Shown piece after piece: positions 16,348 to 25,106 of a DNA stretch of 64,000 nt. The notes under the pieces are model-generated. The model was given only the letters and a program-made list of their open reading frames with translations. It ran no database searches and was not told where the DNA came from. The DNA is from Lachnospiraceae bacterium (lineage in GTDB: Bacteria > Bacillota > Clostridia > Lachnospirales > Lachnospiraceae), in contig CAJTIU010000018.1 of assembly GCA_910576335.1 (NCBI GenBank), forward strand, positions 1 to 64,000, read 5' to 3'. Position 1 is the first letter of the stretch. Each line of letters starts with the position of its first letter. Made by a program: the position numbers and the translations under genes.

Positions 16348-16465
16348 ATCATGTTCTTAATAAGAAACTGCAGTTCCATAGACATAACAAGGTTAAAGCT
16401 GCGTGGTCCCGAAAGTTTCTTTTTAAGATATAGAGGATTATTATGAAAGAAAAGGAGAAAAAATT

Positions 16466-17347
16466 ATGAAAAGACGTTTGTTAGCAGTATTACTTGCAGC
16501 GGCAATGGCAATGACAGCAGCTGGATGTGGAAACAGCAGTTCTAAGGATTCTGGAAAGGCGGAGTCTGGTAAGGAAGATTCCGGAACAGATGAGAAAGGG
16601 TCAGAAGGAAGTTCAGATGAGGGAACGGATACAGGATATTCGGACCGGAAAGTAACACTTGTAACGGCAGGCACAGGAGAGCCCTATACACTTCTTGCAG
16701 ATGATGGAACATGGACCGGAATTGATGCTGAGATGTGGGCTGAGATTGAGAAACGTACAGGCTGGGAAGTAGAAGTAAAGCAGGCGGCATTTGACGCGAT
16801 GTGGGGAGAGCTTGATACCGCACGTGCGGATGTAGTTGCCAATTGTACAGCAGTAAAACCAGAGAGAGTAGAAAAGTATAATGCAACCATTCCATATTAT
16901 GGGGACGCACAGTGTGTGATTGTAAATAACAGCAGCAGCTATAAGACAGTGCAGGATCTTAAGGGCAAGGTGGTCGGCTGTACGAATGGACAGGCAGCAC
17001 AGACTATTATTGAAGATCTTGGTGCAGAGATAGGATTTGAAGTGAAGCTTTATGAAGACAGTGCGGTAGGTATGAATGACCTGATGCTTGAAAGAATTGA
17101 CGCGTATGCCAATACCACAACTAACGTAAATGCGTTTTCACACAATAATGAGGGCGCGGATTTCCGGTTCTTTGAGGAAAACCTGATGGCAAATAATGTG
17201 GCATATTTCCTGACTAAGACAGATGAAGGAGCAGCACTTAGAGATGAGCTTAACAAGGTTCTTCAGGAAATGCTCGACGACGGAACAATTGCAAAGATCA
17301 CTGAAAAGTGGATGTATGCAGATATGACACAGTTGATTCAGGAATAA
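16466..17347 (+). CDS. Amino-acid ABC transporter substrate-binding lipoprotein
   Basis: A 293-residue extracytoplasmic binding protein of the SBP_bac_3 family. A lipoprotein signal MKRRLLAVLLAAAMAMTAAG is followed by the lipid-anchored Cys21. A Ser/Gly/Asp/Glu-rich linker (about 22-57) leads into the two-lobed domain (LVTAGTGEPYTLLADDGTWT, DMTQLIQE at the end). AAAGGAG precedes the ATG. It would deliver the ligand to the permease encoded upstream. The ligand cannot be told. Confidence 0.9.
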   Translation: MKRRLLAVLLAAAMAMTAAGCGNSSSKDSGKAESGKEDSGTDEKGSEGSSDEGTDTGYSDRKVTLVTAGTGEPYTLLADDGTWTGIDAEMWAEIEKRTGWEVEVKQAAFDAMWGELDTARADVVANCTAVKPERVEKYNATIPYYGDAQCVIVNNSSSYKTVQDLKGKVVGCTNGQAAQTIIEDLGAEIGFEVKLYEDSAVGMNDLMLERIDAYANTTTNVNAFSHNNEGADFRFFEENLMANNVAYFLTKTDEGAALRDELNKVLQEMLDDGTIAKITEKWMYADMTQLIQE

Positions 17348-17370
17348 TGTAAATCAGAAAGATTGAGAAA

Positions 17371-18132
17371 ATGATGGGAACAGAGACACAGTTGGTAAAG
17401 ATTGAGCATCTTTATAAAGAATTTGATGCAGATACAAAGGTTTTGGAAGATATCAACTTAACAATCAATAAAAATGAGGTAATTGCAATACTTGGGCCCT
17501 CGGGAACCGGAAAATCCACATTGCTGAGATGTCTGAATTACCTGACAGTTCCGACAAAAGGACGAATTACGATTGGAAATGTTATGGTGGATGCAAAGAA
17601 GCATACGAAGAGAGAGGTTCTGGAGCTCCGCAAGCATACCTCTATGGTATTTCAAAGCTATAATTTATTTAAAAATAAAACAGCACTTGAAAACGTTATG
17701 GAGGCATTGGTTGTTGTTCAGAAAAAATCAAAGGACGAGGCCAGAAAGATTGCCATTCAATTACTTGAAAAGGTTGGTATGGGAGAGAGGAAGGACTTTT
17801 ATCCGTCTAAACTGTCCGGCGGGCAGCAGCAGAGGGTAGGAATTGCGAGAGCCCTGGCCGTGAATCCCAATGTGGTGTTGTTCGATGAGCCGACCTCTGC
17901 ATTGGATCCGGAACTTGTGGGCGAAGTGCTGAATACGATAAAATCTCTTGCAGAGGATGGAACGACCATGATTCTTGTAACACATGAAATTGGATTTGCC
18001 AGGGAGGTGGCGAGTCGGATCTTGTTCATGGACGGCGGTCATATTGCAGCAGACGGCACTCCGGAGGAGATTATTGACCATCCGGAGAATCCCAGGATTC
18101 GGCAGTTCCTAAATTTTGTAAATCGAAAATAA
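17371..18132 (+). CDS. Amino-acid ABC transporter ATP-binding protein (GlnQ type)
   Basis: A 253-residue ATPase that powers the upstream permease. Walker [10 protein letters not shown] (about 43-51), signature [15 protein letters not shown], Walker B VVLFDEP and the H-loop [10 protein letters not shown] are all intact. Two ATG codons stand in tandem at 17371 and 17374; the true start is one of them. The length is usual for the family. Confidence 0.92.
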   Translation: MMGTETQLVKIEHLYKEFDADTKVLEDINLTINKNEVIAILGPSGTGKSTLLRCLNYLTVPTKGRITIGNVMVDAKKHTKREVLELRKHTSMVFQSYNLFKNKTALENVMEALVVVQKKSKDEARKIAIQLLEKVGMGERKDFYPSKLSGGQQQRVGIARALAVNPNVVLFDEPTSALDPELVGEVLNTIKSLAEDGTTMILVTHEIGFAREVASRILFMDGGHIAADGTPEEIIDHPENPRIRQFLNFVNRK

Positions 18133-18146
18133 AATATGTTTAAAAT

Positions 18147-18172
18147 AAGGTCCGCATTGTGGTGCGGGCCTT
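18147..18172 (+). terminator. Hairpin between the ATPase and amidohydrolase genes
   Basis: AAGGTCCGCA-ttgtgg-TGCGGGCCTT forms a 10-pair stem with one wobble. Only AAAG follows, so it may be a processing or attenuation hairpin rather than a true terminator. Confidence 0.4.
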
Positions 18173-18199
18173 AAAGTGTATATGAAAGAGGTGGACGGT

Positions 18200-19468
18200 A
18201 TGTCGGTATTGGGAGAGAAAACCGTGATGGAAAGAATTAAAAAAACGGCAAAGGAGATAGAACCAGAGCTCATAGAGATCCGGCGTGAGCTTCATCAGTA
18301 TCCGGAGCTTGGAATAAAGCTTCCGAAAACCCATGAAATTATCAGCCGTGAGCTAAGGAAGATTCCCGGTCTTCTAGTGCAGGAGCATAAGGCGGGGGGC
18401 AGCGGAATTATTGCTGTTATGCGGGGAGAAAAAGGAGAAGGAAAAACAGTTCTTTTGCGGGCAGATATTGATGCGCTTCCCCTTGAAGAGAAGGCGGAGA
18501 GTGAATACAGATCTAAAAACCCGGGATGCATGCATGCGTGCGGTCATGACGGCCATGCCTCATGGCTTATTGGTGCAGCGAAGATTTTATCAGAGATCCG
18601 GGAGGAATGGGGCGGGTGTATTAAATTTGTGTTTCAGCCGGGTGAGGAAGTTGGAAAAGGAGCGGACACATTGATCAACGAAGATCAGGTGCTGGAGTCG
18701 CCCGGGGTTGATATGGCGTTTGCTGCCCATGGATGGCCGTCTATAGAGAGCGGGAGGGTTGGAATTGCCAGAAGGTATGCGTTTGGCGGTGTTGGTTCAT
18801 TCCGGGTGAAGATTACCGGGCAGAAAGGACATGCGTCCTGGCCAGAGCAGACAGTAGACCCTATTGCGGCAGCGAGCGAGATCTATCAGCATATACCGGC
18901 GATTCTGTCGAGAAAAATCAGCGGTACGGAGTCGAAGGTTATGTCTGTGACTTATATGCAGGCCGGTGACCCGGGAGTGCGCAATATTATTCCCGAGACC
19001 TGCGAGTTCGGAGGAACCATGAGAGCAGCCAGGCGTGAGACGCTGGAGACGATGGGACAAGAACTGAAGAAAGAGGCAAAGGCAGTCTGTGATGTATATG
19101 GAGCCCTCTGTGATGTGGATGTACAGATTCATGGCAGTGCTGTAGAGAATGCTGCGAATCTTCTGGACGGAGTGAGAAACGCTGCTTCTAAGATCTGCGG
19201 CTCGGAGCAGGTGTATATAATTGAGGAAGATAACCTGGGCGGTGAGAACTTCTCGGAATATAGCAGAAGAGTGCCGTCTGTATATTTGTTTATCGGGATC
19301 CGGCCTGCAGATCAGGAGAAAATTCCGGGACTTCACAGTCCGCAATACCGGTTCGATGATCATGTACTTTCAGGAGCGGCAGGGGTATTTGCGGCAATAG
19401 GGTATTATGGCTGTACAGGGATGCTGGAGGAAAGAGAGAACCATTCCGAACTGAAATACAGGCAGTAA
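18200..19468 (+). CDS. M20-family amidohydrolase (peptidase M20D type)
   Basis: A 422-residue metal-dependent amidohydrolase that should cut an N-acyl or small peptide-like amide. Metal-site motifs are seen: LLRADIDALPLEE (about 86-98), MHACGHDGHASWL (about 112-124), and FQPGEEVGKGAD with the catalytic Glu pair. The dimerisation domain follows. The ATG at 18200, behind AAAGAGGTGG, is preferred to a GTG at 18176. Its place after a complete amino-acid importer suggests that the imported ligand is its substrate. Confidence 0.88.
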   Translation: MSVLGEKTVMERIKKTAKEIEPELIEIRRELHQYPELGIKLPKTHEIISRELRKIPGLLVQEHKAGGSGIIAVMRGEKGEGKTVLLRADIDALPLEEKAESEYRSKNPGCMHACGHDGHASWLIGAAKILSEIREEWGGCIKFVFQPGEEVGKGADTLINEDQVLESPGVDMAFAAHGWPSIESGRVGIARRYAFGGVGSFRVKITGQKGHASWPEQTVDPIAAASEIYQHIPAILSRKISGTESKVMSVTYMQAGDPGVRNIIPETCEFGGTMRAARRETLETMGQELKKEAKAVCDVYGALCDVDVQIHGSAVENAANLLDGVRNAASKICGSEQVYIIEEDNLGGENFSEYSRRVPSVYLFIGIRPADQEKIPGLHSPQYRFDDHVLSGAAGVFAAIGYYGCTGMLEERENHSELKYRQ

Positions 19469-19557
19469 AACATATAACATAGAGAATATCAATAACTGGG
19501 GAATTACAGACTTAAAATTTATTTGACAGATGCAATTTTCTGGGAAATAATATTCAT

Positions 19558-20697
19558 ATGGAGTTGATGAATGTGTTTGAAATTGAGAATTGTTATAGAA
19601 TTATCTTTGAGGCAATGCTTGACGAGACGGTTCTTCTGAGCATAGCAGAACGGATAGAGCAATATACGGATGCAGGGGTTGCGTTTGTGACCGGGACGGG
19701 AAAGATTATGGCTTTCTCCCGCCTGTGGAGCATATTTTTTCCGGTATCGGCCGGAAAGGGCTATCTTACGTTTGAAGATTATGCCTCCATCTACGGCAGA
19801 GAAAAGCCGGATGGACAATGCTGCTGTGTAACTCCAGTATATGGGGGAAAGAGGGCGATCGGCCATGTTGTCCTTGTGTATGGAGGAAAAGAAAGTGGGG
19901 AACAGCTTCAGAAGCTGGGACTGGTTCTGGCAGAGAGTGTAAAACGCTTTTTTGAAGAAGAACGGAAAGCATATATTTTTAAACAGCCGCTTAAGGAGTA
20001 CATCATCGGCCGGATGATGTTTGAAGATGAATTTTCGAAAGAGGCAGAGGAAGATTACTGTCCGAAGGGAAAATATATTGTTATACTATTCTGTAAAAAA
20101 GACGGAAAGGCAGAGGAGATGACTGCCAGAGTACGCAGTATGTGGAACTGTATGCATATATATGAAGAAGAGGATGCCGTTTTTGTACTGCTGTATCTGG
20201 TGAAGGATCAGGATTCAGAGACGATCTATGCGGGGATAGAGGCGGAAAAGCAAAGATGCTGTGTCAGTGATGTGTTTTCAAATCTTTGTCTGTGCAGGTG
20301 TAAGAAGAATATTCTGAGGAGAATCGCATGTGCGGAGGAATTTCAGGAAACCGTTCCGGTTCGCAGAGAAAAGGACTGGATGATGCGGGGAATGTATACT
20401 TATACGGTTTCATTGATCCGGAAGGCGGGGCTTTCGGATTATTCGATTGAACAGCTGATTCTGGAAGATGAGAAAAATAATACAGAATTATATTATTCAC
20501 TGAAGGTCTATCTCCTCTGTGAGAATAATGTTACCGCAGCGGCAAAAAGGCTGCACATTCACAGGAATACGCTGGTTTACCGTCTAAAACGGATCCGGGA
20601 AATCATTGGCGGGGATATGAATGATTATGAGACATCCAGAGGATTGCTGGCATTTATTATGATGAATGATGCTGCGGGACAAAAATGTAAGGAGTAG
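19558..20697 (+). CDS. PucR/CdaR-type transcriptional regulator
   Basis: A 379-residue regulator. The C-terminal PucR helix-turn-helix is clear (LCENNVTAAAKRLHIHRNTL, VYRLKRIREIIGG; about 318-355). The N-terminal part is a mostly alpha/beta sensor region with no named domain I can be sure of. A TTGACA at about 19524 and a TAATAT just before the ATG suggest a transcript that begins at or near the start codon; no ribosome binding site is visible. It likely controls the neighbouring transporter, amidohydrolase or dehydratase-like gene. Confidence 0.8.
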   Translation: MELMNVFEIENCYRIIFEAMLDETVLLSIAERIEQYTDAGVAFVTGTGKIMAFSRLWSIFFPVSAGKGYLTFEDYASIYGREKPDGQCCCVTPVYGGKRAIGHVVLVYGGKESGEQLQKLGLVLAESVKRFFEEERKAYIFKQPLKEYIIGRMMFEDEFSKEAEEDYCPKGKYIVILFCKKDGKAEEMTARVRSMWNCMHIYEEEDAVFVLLYLVKDQDSETIYAGIEAEKQRCCVSDVFSNLCLCRCKKNILRRIACAEEFQETVPVRREKDWMMRGMYTYTVSLIRKAGLSDYSIEQLILEDEKNNTELYYSLKVYLLCENNVTAAAKRLHIHRNTLVYRLKRIREIIGGDMNDYETSRGLLAFIMMNDAAGQKCKE

Positions 20698-20706
20698 GAG
20701 TGTACT

Positions 20707-22848
20707 ATGAGGATTGAACGGGAGCTGCCGGATATATTTGAGGAATTTGGAGAGCAGAAGAAAAAAGCATTTCTAGAGATCAAGGAGTACAAGGACCGGG
20801 GAATTCCGGTCGTGGGAATGTATTGTGCGTACTTTCCGCCAGAGCTTGCAATTGCTGCCGGAGCAATTCCGGTAGCTTTATGCTCTTTTGCCGAGGAGAC
20901 AATTCCTGCGGCTGAGCGGGTCATGCCGAAAAGTATGTGTCCGCTTGTAAAGTCTAGTTACGGGTTTGCCATTGAGGATAAATGCCCGCTTTTTTATTTT
21001 GCAGATCTGGTAATCGGGGAGACGACGTGTGACGGAAAGAAAAAGATGTATGAGATGATGATGGAATTCAAGCCGGTTCATGTTATGGAGCTTCCGAACA
21101 GCCAGTCTGACCGGGGATATGAGTTCTGGAAGGCAGAAGTCATACGTGCAAAAGAATATCTGGAGGAATTCTTTCATGTGTTCATTACAGAGAAAATGAT
21201 TCGTGATGCAGTGCATCTTAATAACCGGATCCGTATGTCGCTGAAATCCTTATGTGAGCTAATGAAGCTTGATCCGGCTCCTGTATCAGGAGAGGATATA
21301 CAGAAGATGGTTATTGGAAGCAAATATCGTTTTGACTTCCGCACGACGCCAGAGCTGGTGGAGGGTGTAAGAAATAAGATTCTGGAGGAGTACAGACAGG
21401 GAAAAAAGCTCGATAAAAGGGTGCGTATACTGGTGACAGGCTGTCCGATCGGAGGGGACAGTCTTAAGGTGATACGGGCGATAGAGCAAAATGGCGGTAT
21501 TGTGGTGGCAACCGAGAACTGCAGCGGCGTGCGTGCGATTTCGACAATGGTGGATGAGGATGCAGAGGATATATATGATGCCATTGCCAGAAAATATTTG
21601 TCAATAGGATGTTCGATTATGACGCCGAATGACAACCGGATTGAATTGCTCGGCGAGATCATAGAGGAATATCATGTGGACGGAGTGGTAGAGGTGATTC
21701 TGACGGGTTGTCACGCTACAGGCGCAGAGTCTTTTTATATCCGGAAATTTGTAAATGAGGAAAAGCATCTTCCTTATATTTCCATTGATACGGGTTATTC
21801 CAATGCGGATTTCGGACAGATTTCTACAAGACTGACAGCGTTTATTGAGATGATAGAGGCAGAAAAATCAGAGGAAGAGCAGATTGACATGAACTGCTGT
21901 TACAGGATTGTGTTATCAGGAAGAAATTCCGGAAGTTCGGAGCAGGAAATACTGGAGGATCTCTGGAGATATACGAAAATTCCGGTCGGGGAATATGATC
22001 AGCATAGCCACTGTACCGCATGTGCAGGGGACGGGCAGCCGGGATGGGAGACGGAGGCAGAAAAGATTGAAAGGGAGTATCCCGACGGGCTGGGAAAAAT
22101 TGTTACATATGTGATGCCGGGAAGGTCGAGAAAGCCGGCAGAGCAGCTGGCAGATATTCTTCTTCAGAGCTACAGTATGAGAAAACAGTTCCGGCAGGGT
22201 GAGGACAGATCGTACCCGGATTATCTCTGGCTCTTTGGAGAGAGATGTACTGATCTGGAGAAAATCTATGAGGCGCTTAAGAGCAATGATGAATTCCAGG
22301 GAAGGCCGGATCCCCCGGAAGGAAATAAAATGTTTGTATCCTGTATGAAAGGGAAGGAAGAGCGGAACCGGCTGATTGCCCTATGCCGACAATGCATGAG
22401 GGAGCTGGACGGGCTGATTATGGTCGGCAATGGCTTTCAAGATATGTCATGCACGGAAGAAAATGGAAAATTACTGGAACGGATGATGCGGATTGCCGGT
22501 GAAAAGAAGGAACGGGAAAATGTAAGGCTGATCGAAAATTATTATTATGAGCTTGCGGTAGGCTATATGAGCGAACAGATGGAGCAGGAGTCCATCTATC
22601 CGGGAGATCTGGAGATTCTGGACAGGGAGGAACTGGAGAAAGGGAAAGAGCTTTACGAAACATTGTACTGGTATTTGCGGATGAAGCGCAATGTGGCCTC
22701 TACTGCAGCGAAGATGAAGCTGCACCGCAATACGCTGCTACCAAGAATTGCGAGACTCAATGAGATTATCGGGGTAGATGCAATGGAAGGGGCGGAGTGC
22801 GAAAGAATTCTCCTTATGATGGAGATCGAGCGAAGACAGGTCAGGTAG
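20707..22848 (+). CDS. 2-hydroxyacyl-CoA dehydratase subunit (HgdB/YjiM-like) fused to a PucR-type DNA-binding end
   Basis: A single open frame of 713 residues. Residues about 1-385 match the 2-hydroxyacyl-CoA dehydratase D family: MYCAYFPPELAIAAGAIPVA (Cys40), MCPLVKSSYGF (Cys78), GETTCDGKKKMYE (Cys108), VTGCPIGGD (Cys246), TENCSG (Cys272) and LTGCHATGAESF (Cys335), so cluster-binding cysteines are kept. Residues about 395-650 are a second, poorly assigned region with a Cys pair in HCTACAGDG. The last 58 residues form a PucR-type helix-turn-helix (NVASTAAKMKLHRNTLLPRI, ARLNEIIG), very like the end of the preceding regulator. No HgdC-type activating ATPase is adjacent. I infer a regulator that uses a dehydratase-like Fe-S domain as sensor. 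Confidence 0.82.
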   Translation: MRIERELPDIFEEFGEQKKKAFLEIKEYKDRGIPVVGMYCAYFPPELAIAAGAIPVALCSFAEETIPAAERVMPKSMCPLVKSSYGFAIEDKCPLFYFADLVIGETTCDGKKKMYEMMMEFKPVHVMELPNSQSDRGYEFWKAEVIRAKEYLEEFFHVFITEKMIRDAVHLNNRIRMSLKSLCELMKLDPAPVSGEDIQKMVIGSKYRFDFRTTPELVEGVRNKILEEYRQGKKLDKRVRILVTGCPIGGDSLKVIRAIEQNGGIVVATENCSGVRAISTMVDEDAEDIYDAIARKYLSIGCSIMTPNDNRIELLGEIIEEYHVDGVVEVILTGCHATGAESFYIRKFVNEEKHLPYISIDTGYSNADFGQISTRLTAFIEMIEAEKSEEEQIDMNCCYRIVLSGRNSGSSEQEILEDLWRYTKIPVGEYDQHSHCTACAGDGQPGWETEAEKIEREYPDGLGKIVTYVMPGRSRKPAEQLADILLQSYSMRKQFRQGEDRSYPDYLWLFGERCTDLEKIYEALKSNDEFQGRPDPPEGNKMFVSCMKGKEERNRLIALCRQCMRELDGLIMVGNGFQDMSCTEENGKLLERMMRIAGEKKERENVRLIENYYYELAVGYMSEQMEQESIYPGDLEILDREELEKGKELYETLYWYLRMKRNVASTAAKMKLHRNTLLPRIARLNEIIGVDAMEGAECERILLMMEIERRQVR

Positions 22849-22882
22849 ACCTGTATAAGTTTGAGAAATTGGAGGTGTAATC

Positions 22883-22939
22883 ATGTTGCTATTTACCGGT
22901 CAGGAATGCGCATTCCGTGAGAACATGATTCAAGTGTGA
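22883..22939 (+). CDS. Possible 18-residue peptide with a strong ribosome binding site
   Basis: MLLFTGQECAFRENMIQV, preceded by GGAGG with 7 bases of spacing. A GGGGCGG...CCGCCCC hairpin follows at about 22940-22977. It could be a leader peptide or the relic of a lost gene start. No family is recognised. Confidence 0.3.
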   Translation: MLLFTGQECAFRENMIQV

Positions 22940-22983
22940 GGGGCGGTTTTTGTCTGGCAAAACTCGGAATGCCGCCCCGAATC

Positions 22984-23118
22984 GTTACTGGTCACGGAGT
23001 GAACAGTAACTTATGGTAACGTTACAGTTATTTCTTTACAGTTCCTTACTTGAACTTCGGCTTTGGATGGATTATAATTGGTAATTGCAGTAACTGTGAA
23101 CGCATTGAAGCGTTACTG
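22984..23118. repeat. Two family A palindromes in tandem
   Basis: GTTACTGGTCACGGAGTgaACAGTAAC-type palindrome at 22984-23010 and a variant (CAGTAACTGTGAACGC, then GCGTTACTG) at 23088-23118. They lie in the 350-base gap before the SmsC gene. Confidence 0.7.
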
Positions 23119-23200
23119 ATTTTAGACACTTAACAACGAAATCTTGCGAAAAATGGCAAAATTTCAGTTCCGGCTTGTCCGGGTTAGGAGGATATAAGAT

Positions 23201-23923
23201 ATGCTGGAGGTTAAAGATCTCACATTTAAGGTAAATGAAAATGGAATAGAGAGAAGTATTGTAAAAAATATAAGCTTCGAGGTGGCAGACGGAGAGATGC
23301 TGGTTATTACCGGTCCCAACGGCGGAGGGAAGTCCACCCTGGCCAAGGTGCTGATGGGAATTGAGGATGCAGATGACGGGCAGATTATTCTGGACGGAGA
23401 GGATATCACCTCTTATGATATCAACCACAGGGCAAATGTGGGAATCGGATTCGCATTTCAGCAGCCGCCGAGATTCAAGGGGATGACCGTTATACGGCTC
23501 TTGTCCCTTGCAGCAGGAAAGGAACTGACAAAGCCAGAGTGCTGCAGAATGCTGAGCGCTGTAGGATTATGCGCGAATGAGTATATTACAAGAGAGGTGG
23601 ACGCAACACTTTCAGGCGGGGAGATGAAGCGCCTGGAGATTGCAACCGTACTTGCAAAGCCCCATAAGCTATGCATCTTTGACGAGCCGGAGGCAGGAAT
23701 CGACCTTTGGAGCTTTTCAATGCTTGTACAGCAATTCGAGAAGATACACCAAAAGAAAGAACAGAGTCTGATCCTCATCTCCCACCAGGAAAGAATTATA
23801 CAGATGGCAGACAGGATCATGGTAATAGAGGACGGCAGAATCGGCGCCATCGGACCAAAAGAGGACATCCTTCCAACCCTCATGAACCCCGCCGGCACCT
23901 GCACCTGCCTCCCACCCCAATAA
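23201..23923 (+). CDS. SufC/SmsC-type Fe-S assembly ATPase
   Basis: A 240-residue ABC-fold ATPase of the SUF scaffold. It has Walker A GPNGGGKSTLAK (about 38-49), the SufC-type signature LSGGEMKRLEIATVLAKP, Walker B LCIFDEPEAGIDLWSF and the H-loop ISHQER. EAGIDLWSF is typical of SufC rather than of importers. It pairs with the SmsB gene downstream; this two-gene form without SufS/SufU nearby matches the minimal SMS system of anaerobes. GGAGGATATAAG precedes the ATG. Confidence 0.88.
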   Translation: MLEVKDLTFKVNENGIERSIVKNISFEVADGEMLVITGPNGGGKSTLAKVLMGIEDADDGQIILDGEDITSYDINHRANVGIGFAFQQPPRFKGMTVIRLLSLAAGKELTKPECCRMLSAVGLCANEYITREVDATLSGGEMKRLEIATVLAKPHKLCIFDEPEAGIDLWSFSMLVQQFEKIHQKKEQSLILISHQERIIQMADRIMVIEDGRIGAIGPKEDILPTLMNPAGTCTCLPPQ

Positions 23924-23949
23924 ACTACCGGAGGACAAGAGGGGGGACG

Positions 23950-24073
23950 GGGGAACGGAGCCGAAGGAGAGGCTCACCCGTCCCCAACCGCTAGAGCGGT
24001 CAAAATAGGGGAACGGAGCCGAAGGAGAGGCTCACCCGTCCCCAACCGCTAGAGCGGTCAAAATAGGGGAACG
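23950..24073. repeat. 58-base tandem repeat, 2.1 copies
   Basis: Units begin GGGGAACGGAGCCGAAGGAG at 23950, 24008 and (partial) 24066. Each unit contains two potential hairpins: GGAGCC...GGCTC, and CCGCTAGAGCGG. The flank GGGGGACGGGG is related to family B. It lies between the SmsC stop and the SmsB ribosome binding site. Confidence 0.85.
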
Positions 24074-24102
24074 CAGACAAATAGTTTGAGGAGGATAAAA
24101 AC

Positions 24103-25029
24103 ATGGCGCTTTTAGATAAAATTACGGAAAAGATACTAAAACAGATTGACGAATCTGGCTTCCGCCAGGAGGGAGCATTCAATCTCAGACACAACGGAAT
24201 TGCCCTCTGCCACGGTGACAGTGAGCATATTAAGATTAAGAAAAAGGAAAACAGGCCCGGCATTGATGTATACATAGACGGCAGTACAAAGGGGGAGCAG
24301 GTGCACATCCCTGTCGTAGTAGATGCATCCGGCATGACGGACGTCGTATACAATGATTTTTTTGTTGCCGAAGGGGCTGAGGTAACCATTATCGCAGGCT
24401 GCGGCATCCACAACAGCGGCTGCAACGAGAGCCGGCACGATGGCATCCACTCTTTCCATGTGGCGAAGGGGGCGAATGTCCGTTATGAAGAAAAGCATTA
24501 CGGCGACGGGGAGGGTTCCGGCGCAAGAGTGCTGAATCCGGTGACAAATATTTATATGGAGGAGGATTCGGTATTCACTCTTGATACAGCACAGATCAAG
24601 GGCGTAGACTCCACTCAGAGAGAGACAAATATCTCCATGGGCAAGGGCGCGAAGCTGTATGTTGTGGAGAAGCTTATGACCCACGACAACCAGACAGCTG
24701 TCTCTAACATGGAGGTGCAGATGAACGGAGAGGGAAGTTCTGCACAGATTGTATCCCGTTCTGTTGCTAAAGGGAGCTCGAAGCAGGTGTTTCACCCAAA
24801 AGCAGTAGGAAATGCAGGCTGTCATGCCCATGTGCAGTGTGATTCGATTATTATGGACCATGCGGAGGTAAGCTCTATTCCTGAGATCAATGCGAAGCAC
24901 CTGGATGCTGCTATTATACACGAGGCGGCGATCGGAAGGATTAATGATGAGCAGCTTGTAAAACTCAGGACCATGGGAATGACTGAGGAAGAGGCAGAGA
25001 GTGTAATTATAGATAATTTTTTGAATTAG
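24103..25029 (+). CDS. SufB/SufD-like scaffold protein (SmsB)
   Basis: A 308-residue SufB/SufD-family protein, shorter than canonical SufB (about 460), as in the minimal SmsCB system. The beta-helix core is recognisable (VVYNDFFVAEGAEVTIIAGC, GIHNSG) and the C-terminal helices read MDHAEVSSIPEINAKHLDAA, then IIHEAAIGRINDEQL, the part that contacts the ATPase. It should form the Fe-S assembly scaffold with the 23201-23923 product in the cytoplasm. GAGGAGGA-like bases precede the ATG. The tandem repeat upstream separates it from its partner. Confidence 0.88.
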   Translation: MALLDKITEKILKQIDESGFRQEGAFNLRHNGIALCHGDSEHIKIKKKENRPGIDVYIDGSTKGEQVHIPVVVDASGMTDVVYNDFFVAEGAEVTIIAGCGIHNSGCNESRHDGIHSFHVAKGANVRYEEKHYGDGEGSGARVLNPVTNIYMEEDSVFTLDTAQIKGVDSTQRETNISMGKGAKLYVVEKLMTHDNQTAVSNMEVQMNGEGSSAQIVSRSVAKGSSKQVFHPKAVGNAGCHAHVQCDSIIMDHAEVSSIPEINAKHLDAAIIHEAAIGRINDEQLVKLRTMGMTEEEAESVIIDNFLN

Positions 25030-25093
25030 GAACTGTCGCAAAATAACTTACCGAAAGTCAAGGAATATGGTGAGTTATTTCGCGACAGTTCCT
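25029..25093. repeat. Long hairpin repeat
   Basis: AGGAACTGTCGCAAAATAAC pairs with GTTATTTCGCGACAGTTCCT across a loop of about 25 bases. It starts at the SmsB stop and may act as a transcript-end structure or be a small mobile palindrome. Confidence 0.7.
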
Positions 25094-25106
25094 TAGAAGG
25101 ACGGGA

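Noticed and set aside
24136-25041. A 301-codon minus-strand frame opposite the SmsB gene
   Set aside because: The plus-strand frame carries the SufB/SufD motifs; the minus frame is a mirror effect of codon bias.
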